Below, one piece after another: positions 1-8,689 of a stretch of DNA of 64,000 bases. This DNA comes from Blattabacterium cuenoti (GTDB lineage: Bacteria > Bacteroidota > Bacteroidia > Flavobacteriales > Blattabacteriaceae), in contig NZ_CP059206.1 of the NCBI RefSeq assembly GCF_014252015.1, forward strand, positions 434,001-498,000, written 5' to 3'. The position numbers and the translations under genes were made by a program. Each line of letters starts with the position of its first letter. Position 1 is the stretch's first letter. The notes below the pieces were generated by a model. It was given only the letters and a program-made list of their open reading frames with translations, had not been told where the DNA came from and did no database searches.

Positions 1-155
1 ATGTAGGTTTTCCTTCTATGAACATAGTTATAAAAATGGTAAAAGCCTTTCCCAAAAAAAAATGGATATCAGTGGTAAAACTTTCTAATGTTAAAGAAAA
101 ATCTACTGGAAAAAAAAATATGATTCTTTTAGCAAAAAAAATCCTTCACATATAA
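1..155 (+). CDS. 3' end of an unidentified gene (5' end outside window)
   Basis: An open frame (codons starting at position 3) runs from the window edge to a TAA at 153-155 and encodes about 50 basic residues ending in LLAKKILHI. Lysine-rich composition and the absence of stops match real genes here, and the next gene lies about 75 bp downstream on the same strand. Too little is visible to name a family. The only internal starts are methionines 6 and 12 of the visible part, so I treat it as a truncated C-terminus rather than a small gene. Confidence 0.5.
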   Translation, partial: VGFPSMNIVIKMVKAFPKKKWISVVKLSNVKEKSTGKKNMILLAKKILHI

Positions 156-170
156 AAGATAATTTTATTC

Positions 171-185
171 ATGACATAATGACAT
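171..185. promoter_or_regulatory. Near-copy of the groESL upstream palindrome
   Basis: The sequence ATGACATAATGACAT differs at one base from the perfect palindrome ATGTCATAATGACAT at 3579-3593. It lies between the preceding gene end (155) and miaB (231), the first gene of the transcription unit that includes the sigma-54 activator. I infer a possible autoregulatory binding site. No -24/-12 promoter is visible between it and miaB. Confidence 0.35.
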
Positions 186-230
186 TTTATATTTTTATTG
201 TATATATATGTATATGTAAAAAATACAAAT

Positions 231-1580
231 ATGAAAAAAAAAATTTTTTATATTGAAAATTATGGTTGTCAAATGAACATATCAGATAGTGATCTTATTA
301 CTTCTATTTTATTAAATAATGGTTTTATTTTATCTGAAAACTTAGATCAAGCAAACATAATTTTATTAAATTCTTGTTCTATTCGAGAAAAAGCAGAATT
401 AACTTTAAAAAAAAAATTGGAACAATTAAAATTTTTAAAAAAAAATAAAAAAATTTTGATTGGAATTATAGGATGTTTTTCAACAATAATCAAAAATTTC
501 TTTTTACAAGAAAAAATGGTAGATTTTTTTGTAAATCCTGATTCTTATAGAGAAATACCTAATTTTATTTATTATTCTATAAAGGGAAAACAGTATTATC
601 ATACTCCTAACAAAAATGAAACTTATTCGGATATTAGTTTTGCAAAAACAAAACAAAATAATAATAAAATAACAACTTTTTTAAGCATAACAAGAGGTTG
701 CAATAATATGTGTACATTTTGTATCGTTCCTTTTACTAGAGGAAGAGAAAGAAGTAGTGATCCATATTCCATAATTAAGGAATCTAAACATTTATATCAG
801 AATGGATATAAAGAAATAACTCTATTAGGACAAAATGTAGATTCTTATCTATGGAAAGAAGAAAAAGAAAGTATGATACAAAATAGAGAAAATATTGTAG
901 ATTTTTCCAAACTTTTAGATCTCTTAGCTCAAGAAATTCCCCTGATGAGAATTAGATTTTCTACATCTAATCCTCATGATATGTCCAGTAAGGTATTAGA
1001 AGTTATTTCTAAACATGAAAATATATGTAAACACATACATTTACCTGTTCAATCTGGTAGCAACAAAATATTAAAATTAATGAACAGAAAATATACACGA
1101 GAAAAATATCTTTTTCTGATTAGAAAAATTAGAAATATTATACCTAATTGTTCTATATCTCATGATATTATGACTGGATTTTGTAATGAAAATGAAAAAG
1201 ATCATCAAGAAACTATAAGTTTAATGAATGAAATTAAATATAATTATGGATATATGTTTTCTTATTCACCTAGACCTGGAACTTATGCATATAGAAAATT
1301 AGAAGATAATGTTCCTAAACATATAAAAAAAAGACGATTAAAAGAAATTATTGATTTACAAATCAAACATTCATTTTATAGAATGCAAGAGCATTTGGGA
1401 AATGTAGAAGAAGTATTAATTGAGGGTGAATCAAAAAAAAATAAACAATATTGGTACGGAAGAAATACACAAAATCTAATTGTAGTTTTTCCTAAAAAAA
1501 GCCTAAATATAGGAGATTTAGCTAATGTAGAAATAATAGATACCACATCTGCAACTTTAATAGGAAGAATTTGTAAATAA
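231..1580 (+). CDS. miaB: tRNA-2-methylthio-N6-dimethylallyladenosine synthase MiaB
   Basis: Radical SAM methylthiotransferase that adds the 2-methylthio group to i6A37 of tRNAs reading UNN codons, completing ms2i6A. The N-terminal UPF0004 domain begins with YGCQMN and has further cysteines in NSCSIRE and GCF. The radical SAM motif is CNNMCTFC within RGCNNMCTFCIVPFTRG, and a C-terminal TRAM-like segment ends the protein, so both [4Fe-4S] sites are present. An in-frame TTG exists at 198, but ATG 231 gives the usual start just before the first conserved block and about 449 residues, the normal length. It leads a same-strand run with the sigma-54 activator, lptE and secG. MiaA, which makes its substrate, is also in the window (20747-21678). 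Confidence 0.96.
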   Translation: MKKKIFYIENYGCQMNISDSDLITSILLNNGFILSENLDQANIILLNSCSIREKAELTLKKKLEQLKFLKKNKKILIGIIGCFSTIIKNFFLQEKMVDFFVNPDSYREIPNFIYYSIKGKQYYHTPNKNETYSDISFAKTKQNNNKITTFLSITRGCNNMCTFCIVPFTRGRERSSDPYSIIKESKHLYQNGYKEITLLGQNVDSYLWKEEKESMIQNRENIVDFSKLLDLLAQEIPLMRIRFSTSNPHDMSSKVLEVISKHENICKHIHLPVQSGSNKILKLMNRKYTREKYLFLIRKIRNIIPNCSISHDIMTGFCNENEKDHQETISLMNEIKYNYGYMFSYSPRPGTYAYRKLEDNVPKHIKKRRLKEIIDLQIKHSFYRMQEHLGNVEEVLIEGESKKNKQYWYGRNTQNLIVVFPKKSLNIGDLANVEIIDTTSATLIGRICK

Positions 1581-1591
1581 TGTAAAAAAAC

Positions 1592-2839
1592 ATGGAATCC
1601 GTTTCTATCCAAAATATAAAACAAAAGTTTGGGATCATTGGATATGATTATGCTTTGCATAGAGCCTTAGAAAAGGCTATACAAGTTGCTCCTACTGATA
1701 TTTCTGTGCTAGTTCTTGGAGAAAGCGGAGTAGGAAAAGAATTTATACCAAAAATTATTCATCAATATTCTTCTAGAAAACATCATGCTTATATTGCCGT
1801 AAATTGTGGAGCTATTCCAGAAGGAACAATTGATAGTGAACTTTTTGGACACGAAAAGGGGTCTTTTACAGGAGCCACAAGCATGCGGAAAGGATATTTT
1901 GAAGGTTCTAATGGAGGAACTATTTTTTTAGATGAAGTAGGAGAACTTCCTTTAACTACACAAGTACGTCTTCTTAGAATATTGGAGTCTGGAGAATTTA
2001 TTAAAGTCGGATCTTCAAAAATTCAAAAAACTAATATACGTATTGTTGCTGCTACTAATTTAAATATGATAGAATCCATACAACATGGAAAATTTAGAGA
2101 AGATTTATACTATCGTCTAAATACAGTACAGATTAATGTTCCTCCTTTACGTTTTCGTAAAAATGATATTAAATTTTTATTCAAAAAATTTTCGAATGAT
2201 TTTGCAGAAAAATATCGTATGCCTCCAGTAACATTTACTGAAGACGCTTTAAAATATTTAGAAGATTATTCTTGGCCTGGTAATATCAGACAATTAAAAA
2301 ATCTCACAGAACAAATTTCTGTAGTGGAAACTAAACGTGAAATTTCTATAGAAAAATTAAAAGAATATATACCAGAAAATATACCATCAATATCTTTTTC
2401 TAATCCAAATGTACATATAGAAAGATCTTTTCATGATAGAGAAAGAGATTTTTTTTATAAAATATTATTTGATATGAAAAAAAATTTTAATGATTTGAAA
2501 AATATTACTTTTCAATTAATTAAAAATAATTCAAATACTAGATTTATTGAAGAAAATCAAGAACTTATGGAAAAAGTTTTTGGAAAAATGATTTATAATA
2601 GAGACGATTCTATTTTTCAATTAGAAGATTCCTCTAAATCTGAGGATGATTTAGATTATGAAGAAGTAGAAGAGGATTTATCTAAAAATGAATTGTCTTC
2701 TTTTTCATTGCAAAAAAAAGAAATTGAATTTATTCAAAAAGCTTTGAAAAAAAATAATGGAAAAAGGAGAAAAACTGCAAGAGAATTAGGGATTTCAGAA
2801 AGAACATTATATAGAAAAATTAAACAATATGGTTTATAA
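1592..2839 (+). CDS. Sigma-54-dependent transcriptional activator (AAA+ with Fis-type HTH)
   Basis: Bacterial enhancer-binding protein that remodels RNA polymerase-sigma-54 by ATP hydrolysis. The AAA+ domain starts almost at the N-terminus: Walker A GESGVGKE near residue 45, the sigma-54 contact loop GSFTGA (variant of GAFTGA), Walker B-like TIFLDEVGEL, and the conserved SWPGNIRQLKN. An acidic linker (SSKSEDDLDYEEVEEDL) precedes a C-terminal Fis-like helix-turn-helix ending RTLYRKIKQYG. There is no receiver, GAF or PAS domain, so activity must be controlled through a partner, through its level, or constitutively. It starts 11 bp after miaB and overlaps lptE by 11 bp. groESL, which carries a sigma-54-like promoter, lies about 850 bp downstream. 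The match to this family is firm; control of groESL is inference. Confidence 0.95.
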   Translation: MESVSIQNIKQKFGIIGYDYALHRALEKAIQVAPTDISVLVLGESGVGKEFIPKIIHQYSSRKHHAYIAVNCGAIPEGTIDSELFGHEKGSFTGATSMRKGYFEGSNGGTIFLDEVGELPLTTQVRLLRILESGEFIKVGSSKIQKTNIRIVAATNLNMIESIQHGKFREDLYYRLNTVQINVPPLRFRKNDIKFLFKKFSNDFAEKYRMPPVTFTEDALKYLEDYSWPGNIRQLKNLTEQISVVETKREISIEKLKEYIPENIPSISFSNPNVHIERSFHDRERDFFYKILFDMKKNFNDLKNITFQLIKNNSNTRFIEENQELMEKVFGKMIYNRDDSIFQLEDSSKSEDDLDYEEVEEDLSKNELSSFSLQKKEIEFIQKALKKNNGKRRKTARELGISERTLYRKIKQYGL

Positions 2840-3317
2840 AAAGTTTTTTTTTGTTTTTATTTTCATTTTTTTTATGATTAGTTGTTATCATCCTTCTATT
2901 TCATCCTTTTTTGATATAAAAAAAACAATAGAGATAGGAGAATTTTCAGAAGTAGTTAATATACCTAGGAGATCTTTTTCCTTTGACTTTAAAAAAAATA
3001 TTGAAGATTATATAATGAAGCATAATCCTTCCAATTTGGTACTAAAAAATGGAGATGCTGTTTTGAAAAGTGTATTTTTAAATTATGCTATTATTCCATT
3101 GGAAAATTATCCATTGAAAAAAATTAAGGTTACTGTGAAAATATCTTATAAAGATAATTTTGAACCAAAAAAAAATTGGGAAGAATATTTTGTTGTCTCA
3201 GAAGAGTTTTACAATAAAAAAAATCTTTTTTCAAAAGAAATTATTGATAAAATTATAGAAAAATTAACAATTCAAGTATATCAAAAAATATTTCATGATC
3301 CTAATAATAATTGGTAA
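2829..3317 (+). CDS. lptE: LptE-like LPS-assembly lipoprotein
   Basis: Predicted outer-membrane lipoprotein. A short basic N-terminus and a phenylalanine-rich hydrophobic segment end in the lipobox FMISC, giving Cys18-19 as the acylated residue. The remainder of the 162 residues resembles the Bacteroidetes LptE family, which partners LptD in moving LPS to the cell surface. The family assignment rests on size, lipobox and the position between the sigma-54 activator and secG; sequence similarity to characterised LptE is low. The start overlaps the activator gene by 11 bp, suggesting translational coupling. lspA (37496-38152) would process its signal peptide and kdsC serves the same LPS pathway. 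Confidence 0.72.
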   Translation: MVYKKFFFVFIFIFFMISCYHPSISSFFDIKKTIEIGEFSEVVNIPRRSFSFDFKKNIEDYIMKHNPSNLVLKNGDAVLKSVFLNYAIIPLENYPLKKIKVTVKISYKDNFEPKKNWEEYFVVSEEFYNKKNLFSKEIIDKIIEKLTIQVYQKIFHDPNNNW

Positions 3318-3326
3318 ATAAAATAA

Positions 3327-3572
3327 ATGGAAAATATATCCATAATCATATTCAGTTTTTTTATTATTGTAACATGTCTAATGCTTACATTGATAATATT
3401 AATACAAAATCCAAAAAAAGAAAGTATTCATCAATCTTTTATGGAAAAAAATTTTAGATTTTTTGGAGTTAAAAGGACAAATACATTTTTAGAAAATGTT
3501 ACCTGGTTTTTATCTATTATTATATTTTTTTTAACTCTATTTTTCAATTTTTTACTGAAATCAAAACATTGA
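3327..3572 (+). CDS. secG: Preprotein translocase subunit SecG
   Basis: Small inner-membrane subunit of the SecYEG channel. The 81 residues contain two hydrophobic helices (roughly 4-26 and 58-76) separated by a polar loop with the family-typical IQNPKKE at the end of helix 1 and a WFLSIIIF helix 2. The glycine-rich C-terminal tail of longer SecG proteins is missing, giving a minimal form. It starts 9 bp after lptE. The other Sec genes in the window are yajC (9655) and secE (35555, minus). Confidence 0.88.
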   Translation: MENISIIIFSFFIIVTCLMLTLIILIQNPKKESIHQSFMEKNFRFFGVKRTNTFLENVTWFLSIIIFFLTLFFNFLLKSKH

Positions 3573-3578
3573 ATAAAT

Positions 3579-3593
3579 ATGTCATAATGACAT
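3579..3593. promoter_or_regulatory. Perfect 15-bp palindrome upstream of groESL (candidate activator site)
   Basis: ATGTCAT-A-ATGACAT has two 7-bp arms around a central A. It begins 7 bp after the secG stop and is centred about 76 bp upstream of the start site predicted from the sigma-54-type promoter at 3635-3650. That is a reasonable place for an enhancer-binding activator. A copy with one mismatch occurs at 171-185. The role is inferred. Confidence 0.5.
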
Positions 3594-3634
3594 TTAACTT
3601 TTATTAAATGAATAAAAAATCAATTCTTTTTCAT

Positions 3635-3650
3635 TTGGCATGTTTTTGGC
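3635..3650 (+). promoter_or_regulatory. Sigma-54-type (-24/-12) promoter of groESL
   Basis: TTGGCATG-N4-TGGC matches the sigma-54 consensus TTGGCACG-N4-TTGC, with the invariant GG and GC correctly spaced 12 bp apart. The predicted start site is about 3662, giving a leader of about 31 nt before the groES ATG at 3693. A housekeeping reading is weaker: TGGCTTTG at 3647-3654 resembles TAnnTTTG, but the -33 position holds TTCT. Confidence 0.65.
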
Positions 3651-3654
3651 TTTG

Positions 3655-3670
3655 AACGATTAGAATCGTT
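3655..3670. promoter_or_regulatory. Inverted repeat centred on the predicted groESL start site
   Basis: AACGATT-AG-AATCGTT has two perfect 7-bp arms and a 2-bp spacer. It is centred at 3662-3663, exactly the +1 predicted from the sigma-54 promoter. It could be an operator for a heat-shock repressor or simply a DNA palindrome. It differs from the CIRCE consensus in sequence and in its 2-bp rather than 9-bp spacer. Confidence 0.4.
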
Positions 3671-3692
3671 AACCTTAAAAATTATTTATAAT

Positions 3693-3971
3693 ATGGTGGA
3701 AGTAAAGATTAAACCTTTAGCAGATCGTGTTCTTGTCCAACCTGATCCTGCTGAAACAAAAACATCTTCAGGTATTATTATTCCTGATACAGCGAAAGAA
3801 AAACCACAGAAAGGGACTATAATAGCAGTAGGTAAAGGAAAAAAAGATGAACCTATGATTTTAAAAGAAGGTGATAGAGTTTTGTATGGTAAATATTCCG
3901 GTACAGAATTAAAATGGGAAGGAGAAGAATATCTCATTATGCGTGAATCCGATATTATAGCTATCATATGA
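3693..3971 (+). CDS. groES: Co-chaperonin GroES (Cpn10)
   Basis: Ten-kilodalton lid of the GroEL folding chamber. The 92 residues begin with the canonical [16 protein letters not shown], carry the mobile loop [19 protein letters not shown], and end in the usual [13 protein letters not shown]. It is followed after 48 bp by groEL, the standard operon. Upstream lie a sigma-54-like promoter and two palindromes. Chaperonin is heavily expressed in many insect endosymbionts. Confidence 0.98.
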   Translation: MVEVKIKPLADRVLVQPDPAETKTSSGIIIPDTAKEKPQKGTIIAVGKGKKDEPMILKEGDRVLYGKYSGTELKWEGEEYLIMRESDIIAII

Positions 3972-4013
3972 TTCATATTAACTTATTAATAAGGTAAATT
4001 CATTAAAATTTAA

Positions 4014-5663
<1,650 letters not shown>

Positions 5664-5668
5664 AAATT

Positions 5669-5712
5669 AAAAAAAAAAATAGTGTCTTATTTAGGGACAC
5701 TATTTTTTTTTT
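5669..5712. terminator. Rho-independent terminator after groEL
   Basis: The 8-bp stem ATAGTGTC (5679-5686) and GACACTAT (5696-5703) encloses a 9-nt loop and is flanked by an A-run on the left and about 10 T on the right. It can act for groEL (+) and also for the convergent kdsC (-). Confidence 0.85.
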
Positions 5713-5746
5713 TAATTTTTAATCTTTAATTAAGAGATGTTTTTAA

Positions 5747-6256
5747 CTAGAACCAGTTTTTTTGAATTTTTAAAGTTTGTTCAATAACATCTCTTACACA
5801 TCCTCTTCCTCCTTTTTTTGGAGAAATATATTTTGATATATCTTTAACTTCTTGAACCGCATCTATTGGAGAACAAGGTAAAGCTACAGATTTCATAATT
5901 TCAATATCAGGAATATCATCACCCATATATAAAATTTTTTTTTTCTTAATATTCAATATGTTGCAATATTCATCTAAATACTTTTTTTTATTATCTACTC
6001 CTTGATAAATATAACGAATATTCAAACCTCTCAAACGTCTAAAAACCATCAAATCGGATCCTCTTGTTATGATACATAAATTATATCCTTTTTTTTTTGC
6101 TAATTGCATTGCATATCCATCTTTAGCGAACATTTGTCTAACCAAATTACCATCTGGTAATAAATTTAAAGTAGAATCTGTCAATACTCCATCTACATCA
6201 AATATGAAAGTATTAATATTATTCATTATACTTATATAATTTTCCATATATTCCAT
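5747..6256 (-). CDS. kdsC: 3-deoxy-D-manno-octulosonate 8-phosphate phosphatase KdsC
   Basis: HAD-superfamily phosphatase that converts KDO-8-phosphate to KDO for the LPS inner core. Motif I is FDVDGVLTDS near residue 19, motif II is the ITRG segment, and motif III/IV is MGDDIPDIE. The short, cap-less length of 169 residues fits the tetrameric KdsC subfamily, and the C-terminal KKGGRGCVRDVIE is typical. Alternative starts at Met4 or Met11 are possible because the conserved block begins only at residue 15. It is convergent with groEL across the shared terminator. With lptE it shows that an LPS pathway is retained at least in part. Confidence 0.95.
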   Translation of the reverse strand: MEYMENYISIMNNINTFIFDVDGVLTDSTLNLLPDGNLVRQMFAKDGYAMQLAKKKGYNLCIITRGSDLMVFRRLRGLNIRYIYQGVDNKKKYLDEYCNILNIKKKKILYMGDDIPDIEIMKSVALPCSPIDAVQEVKDISKYISPKKGGRGCVRDVIEQTLKIQKNWF

Positions 6257-6294
6257 TAAACATAATAAAATAACTAACCATTGTTTTTTTTATG

Positions 6295-6323
6295 AAAAAA
6301 AACACTAGTTTTAAAAAAACTAG
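6295..6323 (-). terminator. Rho-independent terminator for the DUF3276 gene
   Basis: CTAGTTTT-AAA-AAAACTAG (6305-6323) forms an 8-bp stem. Read on the minus strand it is followed by TG and eight T, 30 bp beyond the stop of the DUF3276 gene. Confidence 0.7.
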
Positions 6324-6352
6324 AAATTAAAAAACATACTAAATACTAATAT

Positions 6353-6745
6353 TTAAATATCTTCAAAATTAATATTAGTGAAGTTTTTTATCTCTGAAGT
6401 CTTTTTTTGTACATCTTTAATTTCTTGATTGTATGTAGTATGATTCTTAAAATCTTTTTGATGACGTTCCGAAATAACTTCTCTTCCTTTTTCATTTATA
6501 ATAAATCGAATCATATCATCAAGTATACTTTGGAATTTTGAAAAATCTTCTTTATACAAATAAATTTTATGTTTTTTATAAGTTATTTCTCCTTTTTCGG
6601 AAAAATTTTTTTTACTTTCAGTTATAGTTAAATAATAATCACCGGCTCTTGTTTCTCTCGCATCAAAGAAATAAGTACGACTACCAGTTTTTAGAGTTCG
6701 TGAACAAATTTCATTTCTTTCTTTTATATTTTCTTTTTCGTCCAT
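6353..6745 (-). CDS. DUF3276 / PUR-alpha-like nucleic-acid-binding protein
   Basis: Small protein of the DUF3276 family, which is widespread in Bacteroidetes and related in fold to the eukaryotic single-strand nucleic-acid binder PUR-alpha. The core KTGSRTYFFDARETRAGDYYLTITESKK (quoted in parts: SRTYFFDARET, DYYLTITESKK) and KHKIYLYKEDFSKF are diagnostic for a PUR repeat. The 130 residues end in an acidic, low-complexity tail. The cellular role is not established; DNA or RNA binding is inferred from the fold. It has its own candidate promoter (TAGATTTG at 6774-6781) and terminator, so it is probably monocistronic. Confidence 0.85.
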   Translation of the reverse strand: MDEKENIKERNEICSRTLKTGSRTYFFDARETRAGDYYLTITESKKNFSEKGEITYKKHKIYLYKEDFSKFQSILDDMIRFIINEKGREVISERHQKDFKNHTTYNQEIKDVQKKTSEIKNFTNINFEDI

Positions 6746-6773
6746 TTCAAAAAATATTATAATCCTAATTAAG

Positions 6774-6804
6774 CAAATCTAAACAAAAAAAATGGGACAT
6801 CCCA
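6774..6804 (-). promoter_or_regulatory. Candidate promoter of the DUF3276 gene
   Basis: On the minus strand TAGATTTG (6774-6781) matches the Bacteroidetes -7 element TAnnTTTG and lies 29 bp upstream of the ATG. The -33 position reads TGGG, a poor match to TTTG, and falls inside the upstream gene's terminator hairpin. Confidence 0.4.
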
Positions 6805-6807
6805 TTT
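6784..6807 (-). terminator. Rho-independent terminator after the ABC exporter
   Basis: AAATGGG-ACAT-CCCATTT (6790-6807, 7-bp stem, 4-nt loop) is followed on the minus strand by a run of T. It lies about 30 bp beyond the stop of the ABC exporter gene. Confidence 0.75.
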
Positions 6808-6834
6808 TTATTATAATTATTCGAAATTAAATTT

Positions 6835-8586
6835 TTATAAAAAAATATTATGGGTTTCTATTTTTGATATTTTTCCGTTTTTCAAAACAATAAATAAATC
6901 AAAATCAGAAATATAAGAAGTATCATGAGTTATAATAATAATAGTACTATATTTTAACTCTTTTTTAATTTTAATAGAATGAATGATTAATTTTCTAGTC
7001 TTTTGATCTATAGCAGAAAAACTATCATCAAATATAAGAATTTTTGGATTTCTTATTATTGCTCTAGCTATACATATTCTTTGTTTTTGCCCTCCAGATA
7101 AAGTAATCCCTCTTTCTCCTATAATAGTTTCATATCCATTTTTGAAATTTAAAATGTCATTTTCTATCATAGCTATTTTAGCAGCTTTGTATACTTCACA
7201 TGGAGTTACTTTATTCACACATCCTAAAGCTATATTATTATAAATAGAATCAGAAAAAAGAAAAGACTCTTGAGGAACATAACCTATATTTTCTCTAAAA
7301 TCATATAAATTATGATCTTTCAAAGATAAATTATCTACTAATATTTCTCCTTGATATGGATCATACAAACGAGATATTAATCTACCTATAGTTGTTTTTC
7401 CAGATCCTGTTTCTCCCGTTAAAACCAAAGTATTTCCTTTCATTAAGGTGAATGATATTCTACTAATTGTATGATTTTGAATCTCTTGTTTAATATTTTT
7501 TTTATAACTATTATTGTGATAATAGAAAAAACTAACATTTTTAAACTGAACTTTTCCAAATATTTTTGTTTTTATAAGATTATTATTTAATATATCAGGT
7601 TTTTCTTTCAAAAATTCACTAATACGAATTTGCGATACTTTAGCTCTTTCTACAATAGAAACCACCCATCCTAATATAATAAAAGGAAAAATTAAAACAT
7701 TTATATATGTTAAAAATTCAGCAATGGTTCCAATTTCTTTTATTTCTCCTTTAAAATATTTTTTTCCACCAAAGAAAAGAATTAATAAATGACAAATTCC
7801 TATAAGAAATATAATAACAGAAGATAATATAGTATCAATTTTAGCTAATTCTATATTTTTTTTATGATATTTCAATATAATTTTTCTATATTTTTCTTGA
7901 AAAAAAGATTCTGATACAAATGATTTAATAATATGAACTCCAGAAAAAGTTTCTTGTATAAAAGAACATATAATAGATTGAAATCTTTGAACTTCTTCAC
8001 TTTTATTAGTAATATAAACACTAATATAATAAATAGAAATAAAAAGAATGGGAATAGGTAAAATAACGTAAAAAGTTAATATTTTATCGATTCGCAACAT
8101 TTGCATAAAAACCATAAAAAAAAGAACTACAAGATTCAAGAAATACATTATTCCAGGACCTATATATTGCCTTATAAAAGAAACGTCCTCTGTAAGACGA
8201 TTCATTAAGTCACCTGTAGAATTATTTTTATAAAAGGATAAACTTAATTTTTGATAATGTGAAAAAATTTCGTTTTTTATATCAAATTCTATCATTCTAG
8301 ACGTAGTAATTATACATTGACGCATATGATATTTCACAAATCCACCTATAATTGGAACAATCAATATAATGCTAGTATAAATGAAAATATCTTTTTTTAA
8401 AGATATAGAATTTGATGTATTTGAAAAGTTTGTGAATAGATTTTTTATAGTATTAACAGATTTCCCTATATAAGGAATAGGAAGTAAAGTTAAAATGTTT
8501 GATGCTAAAATTAATAGAAATCCTATACACAAACGTAATTTATATTTTTGACAATATCTTTTGCTAAAAGCAAATAAACCACTCAT
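6835..8586 (-). CDS. ABC exporter, fused membrane and ATPase domains (MsbA/MdlB-like)
   Basis: Type IV ABC exporter half-transporter of 583 residues. The N-terminal half has about six hydrophobic helices (residues 15-320). The C-terminal nucleotide-binding domain has Walker A GETGSGKTT, Q-loop YVPQES, signature LSGGQKQR, Walker B ILIFDD and H-loop ITHD. The residue after the Walker B aspartate, normally the catalytic glutamate, is aspartate (FDDSFSAID). This is seen in the degenerate-site half of heterodimeric exporters such as TM287 and BmrC. The protein stops soon after KISKIETHN, so the usual C-terminal helix is short. An MsbA-like lipid A flippase role is possible; the substrate cannot be read from sequence. 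Confidence 0.88.
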   Translation of the reverse strand: MSGLFAFSKRYCQKYKLRLCIGFLLILASNILTLLPIPYIGKSVNTIKNLFTNFSNTSNSISLKKDIFIYTSIILIVPIIGGFVKYHMRQCIITTSRMIEFDIKNEIFSHYQKLSLSFYKNNSTGDLMNRLTEDVSFIRQYIGPGIMYFLNLVVLFFMVFMQMLRIDKILTFYVILPIPILFISIYYISVYITNKSEEVQRFQSIICSFIQETFSGVHIIKSFVSESFFQEKYRKIILKYHKKNIELAKIDTILSSVIIFLIGICHLLILFFGGKKYFKGEIKEIGTIAEFLTYINVLIFPFIILGWVVSIVERAKVSQIRISEFLKEKPDILNNNLIKTKIFGKVQFKNVSFFYYHNNSYKKNIKQEIQNHTISRISFTLMKGNTLVLTGETGSGKTTIGRLISRLYDPYQGEILVDNLSLKDHNLYDFRENIGYVPQESFLFSDSIYNNIALGCVNKVTPCEVYKAAKIAMIENDILNFKNGYETIIGERGITLSGGQKQRICIARAIIRNPKILIFDDSFSAIDQKTRKLIIHSIKIKKELKYSTIIIITHDTSYISDFDLFIVLKNGKISKIETHNIFL

Positions 8587-8623
8587 ATAAAATACAAAAA
8601 TACGAACTTTTTAAGTTTTGATT

Positions 8624-8654
8624 TTTTATTTATATAATTGTACGAATAATTTTG
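8624..8654 (+). promoter_or_regulatory. Candidate nusB promoter
   Basis: TAATTTTG (8647-8654) matches TAnnTTTG. The 19-bp spacer places TTTT at the -33 position (8624-8627). The ATG of nusB is 36 bp beyond the -7 box. Confidence 0.4.
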
Positions 8655-8689
8655 TCGTGCATAAAAAATCAACATTATTATAATAAAAA

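Noticed and set aside
198-230. The upstream TTG start for miaB, adding 11 residues
   Set aside because: The extra residues are not family-like, and ATG 231 immediately precedes the conserved N-terminal block.
3655-3670. CIRCE/HrcA operator at groESL
   Set aside because: CIRCE has 9-bp arms (TTAGCACTC) with a 9-bp spacer; the repeat here has unrelated 7-bp arms and a 2-bp spacer.
6790-6840. Frameshift at the C-terminus of the ABC exporter
   Set aside because: The alternative frames after the T7 tract do not give a family-like tail and run into the terminator, so the short C-terminus seems genuine.
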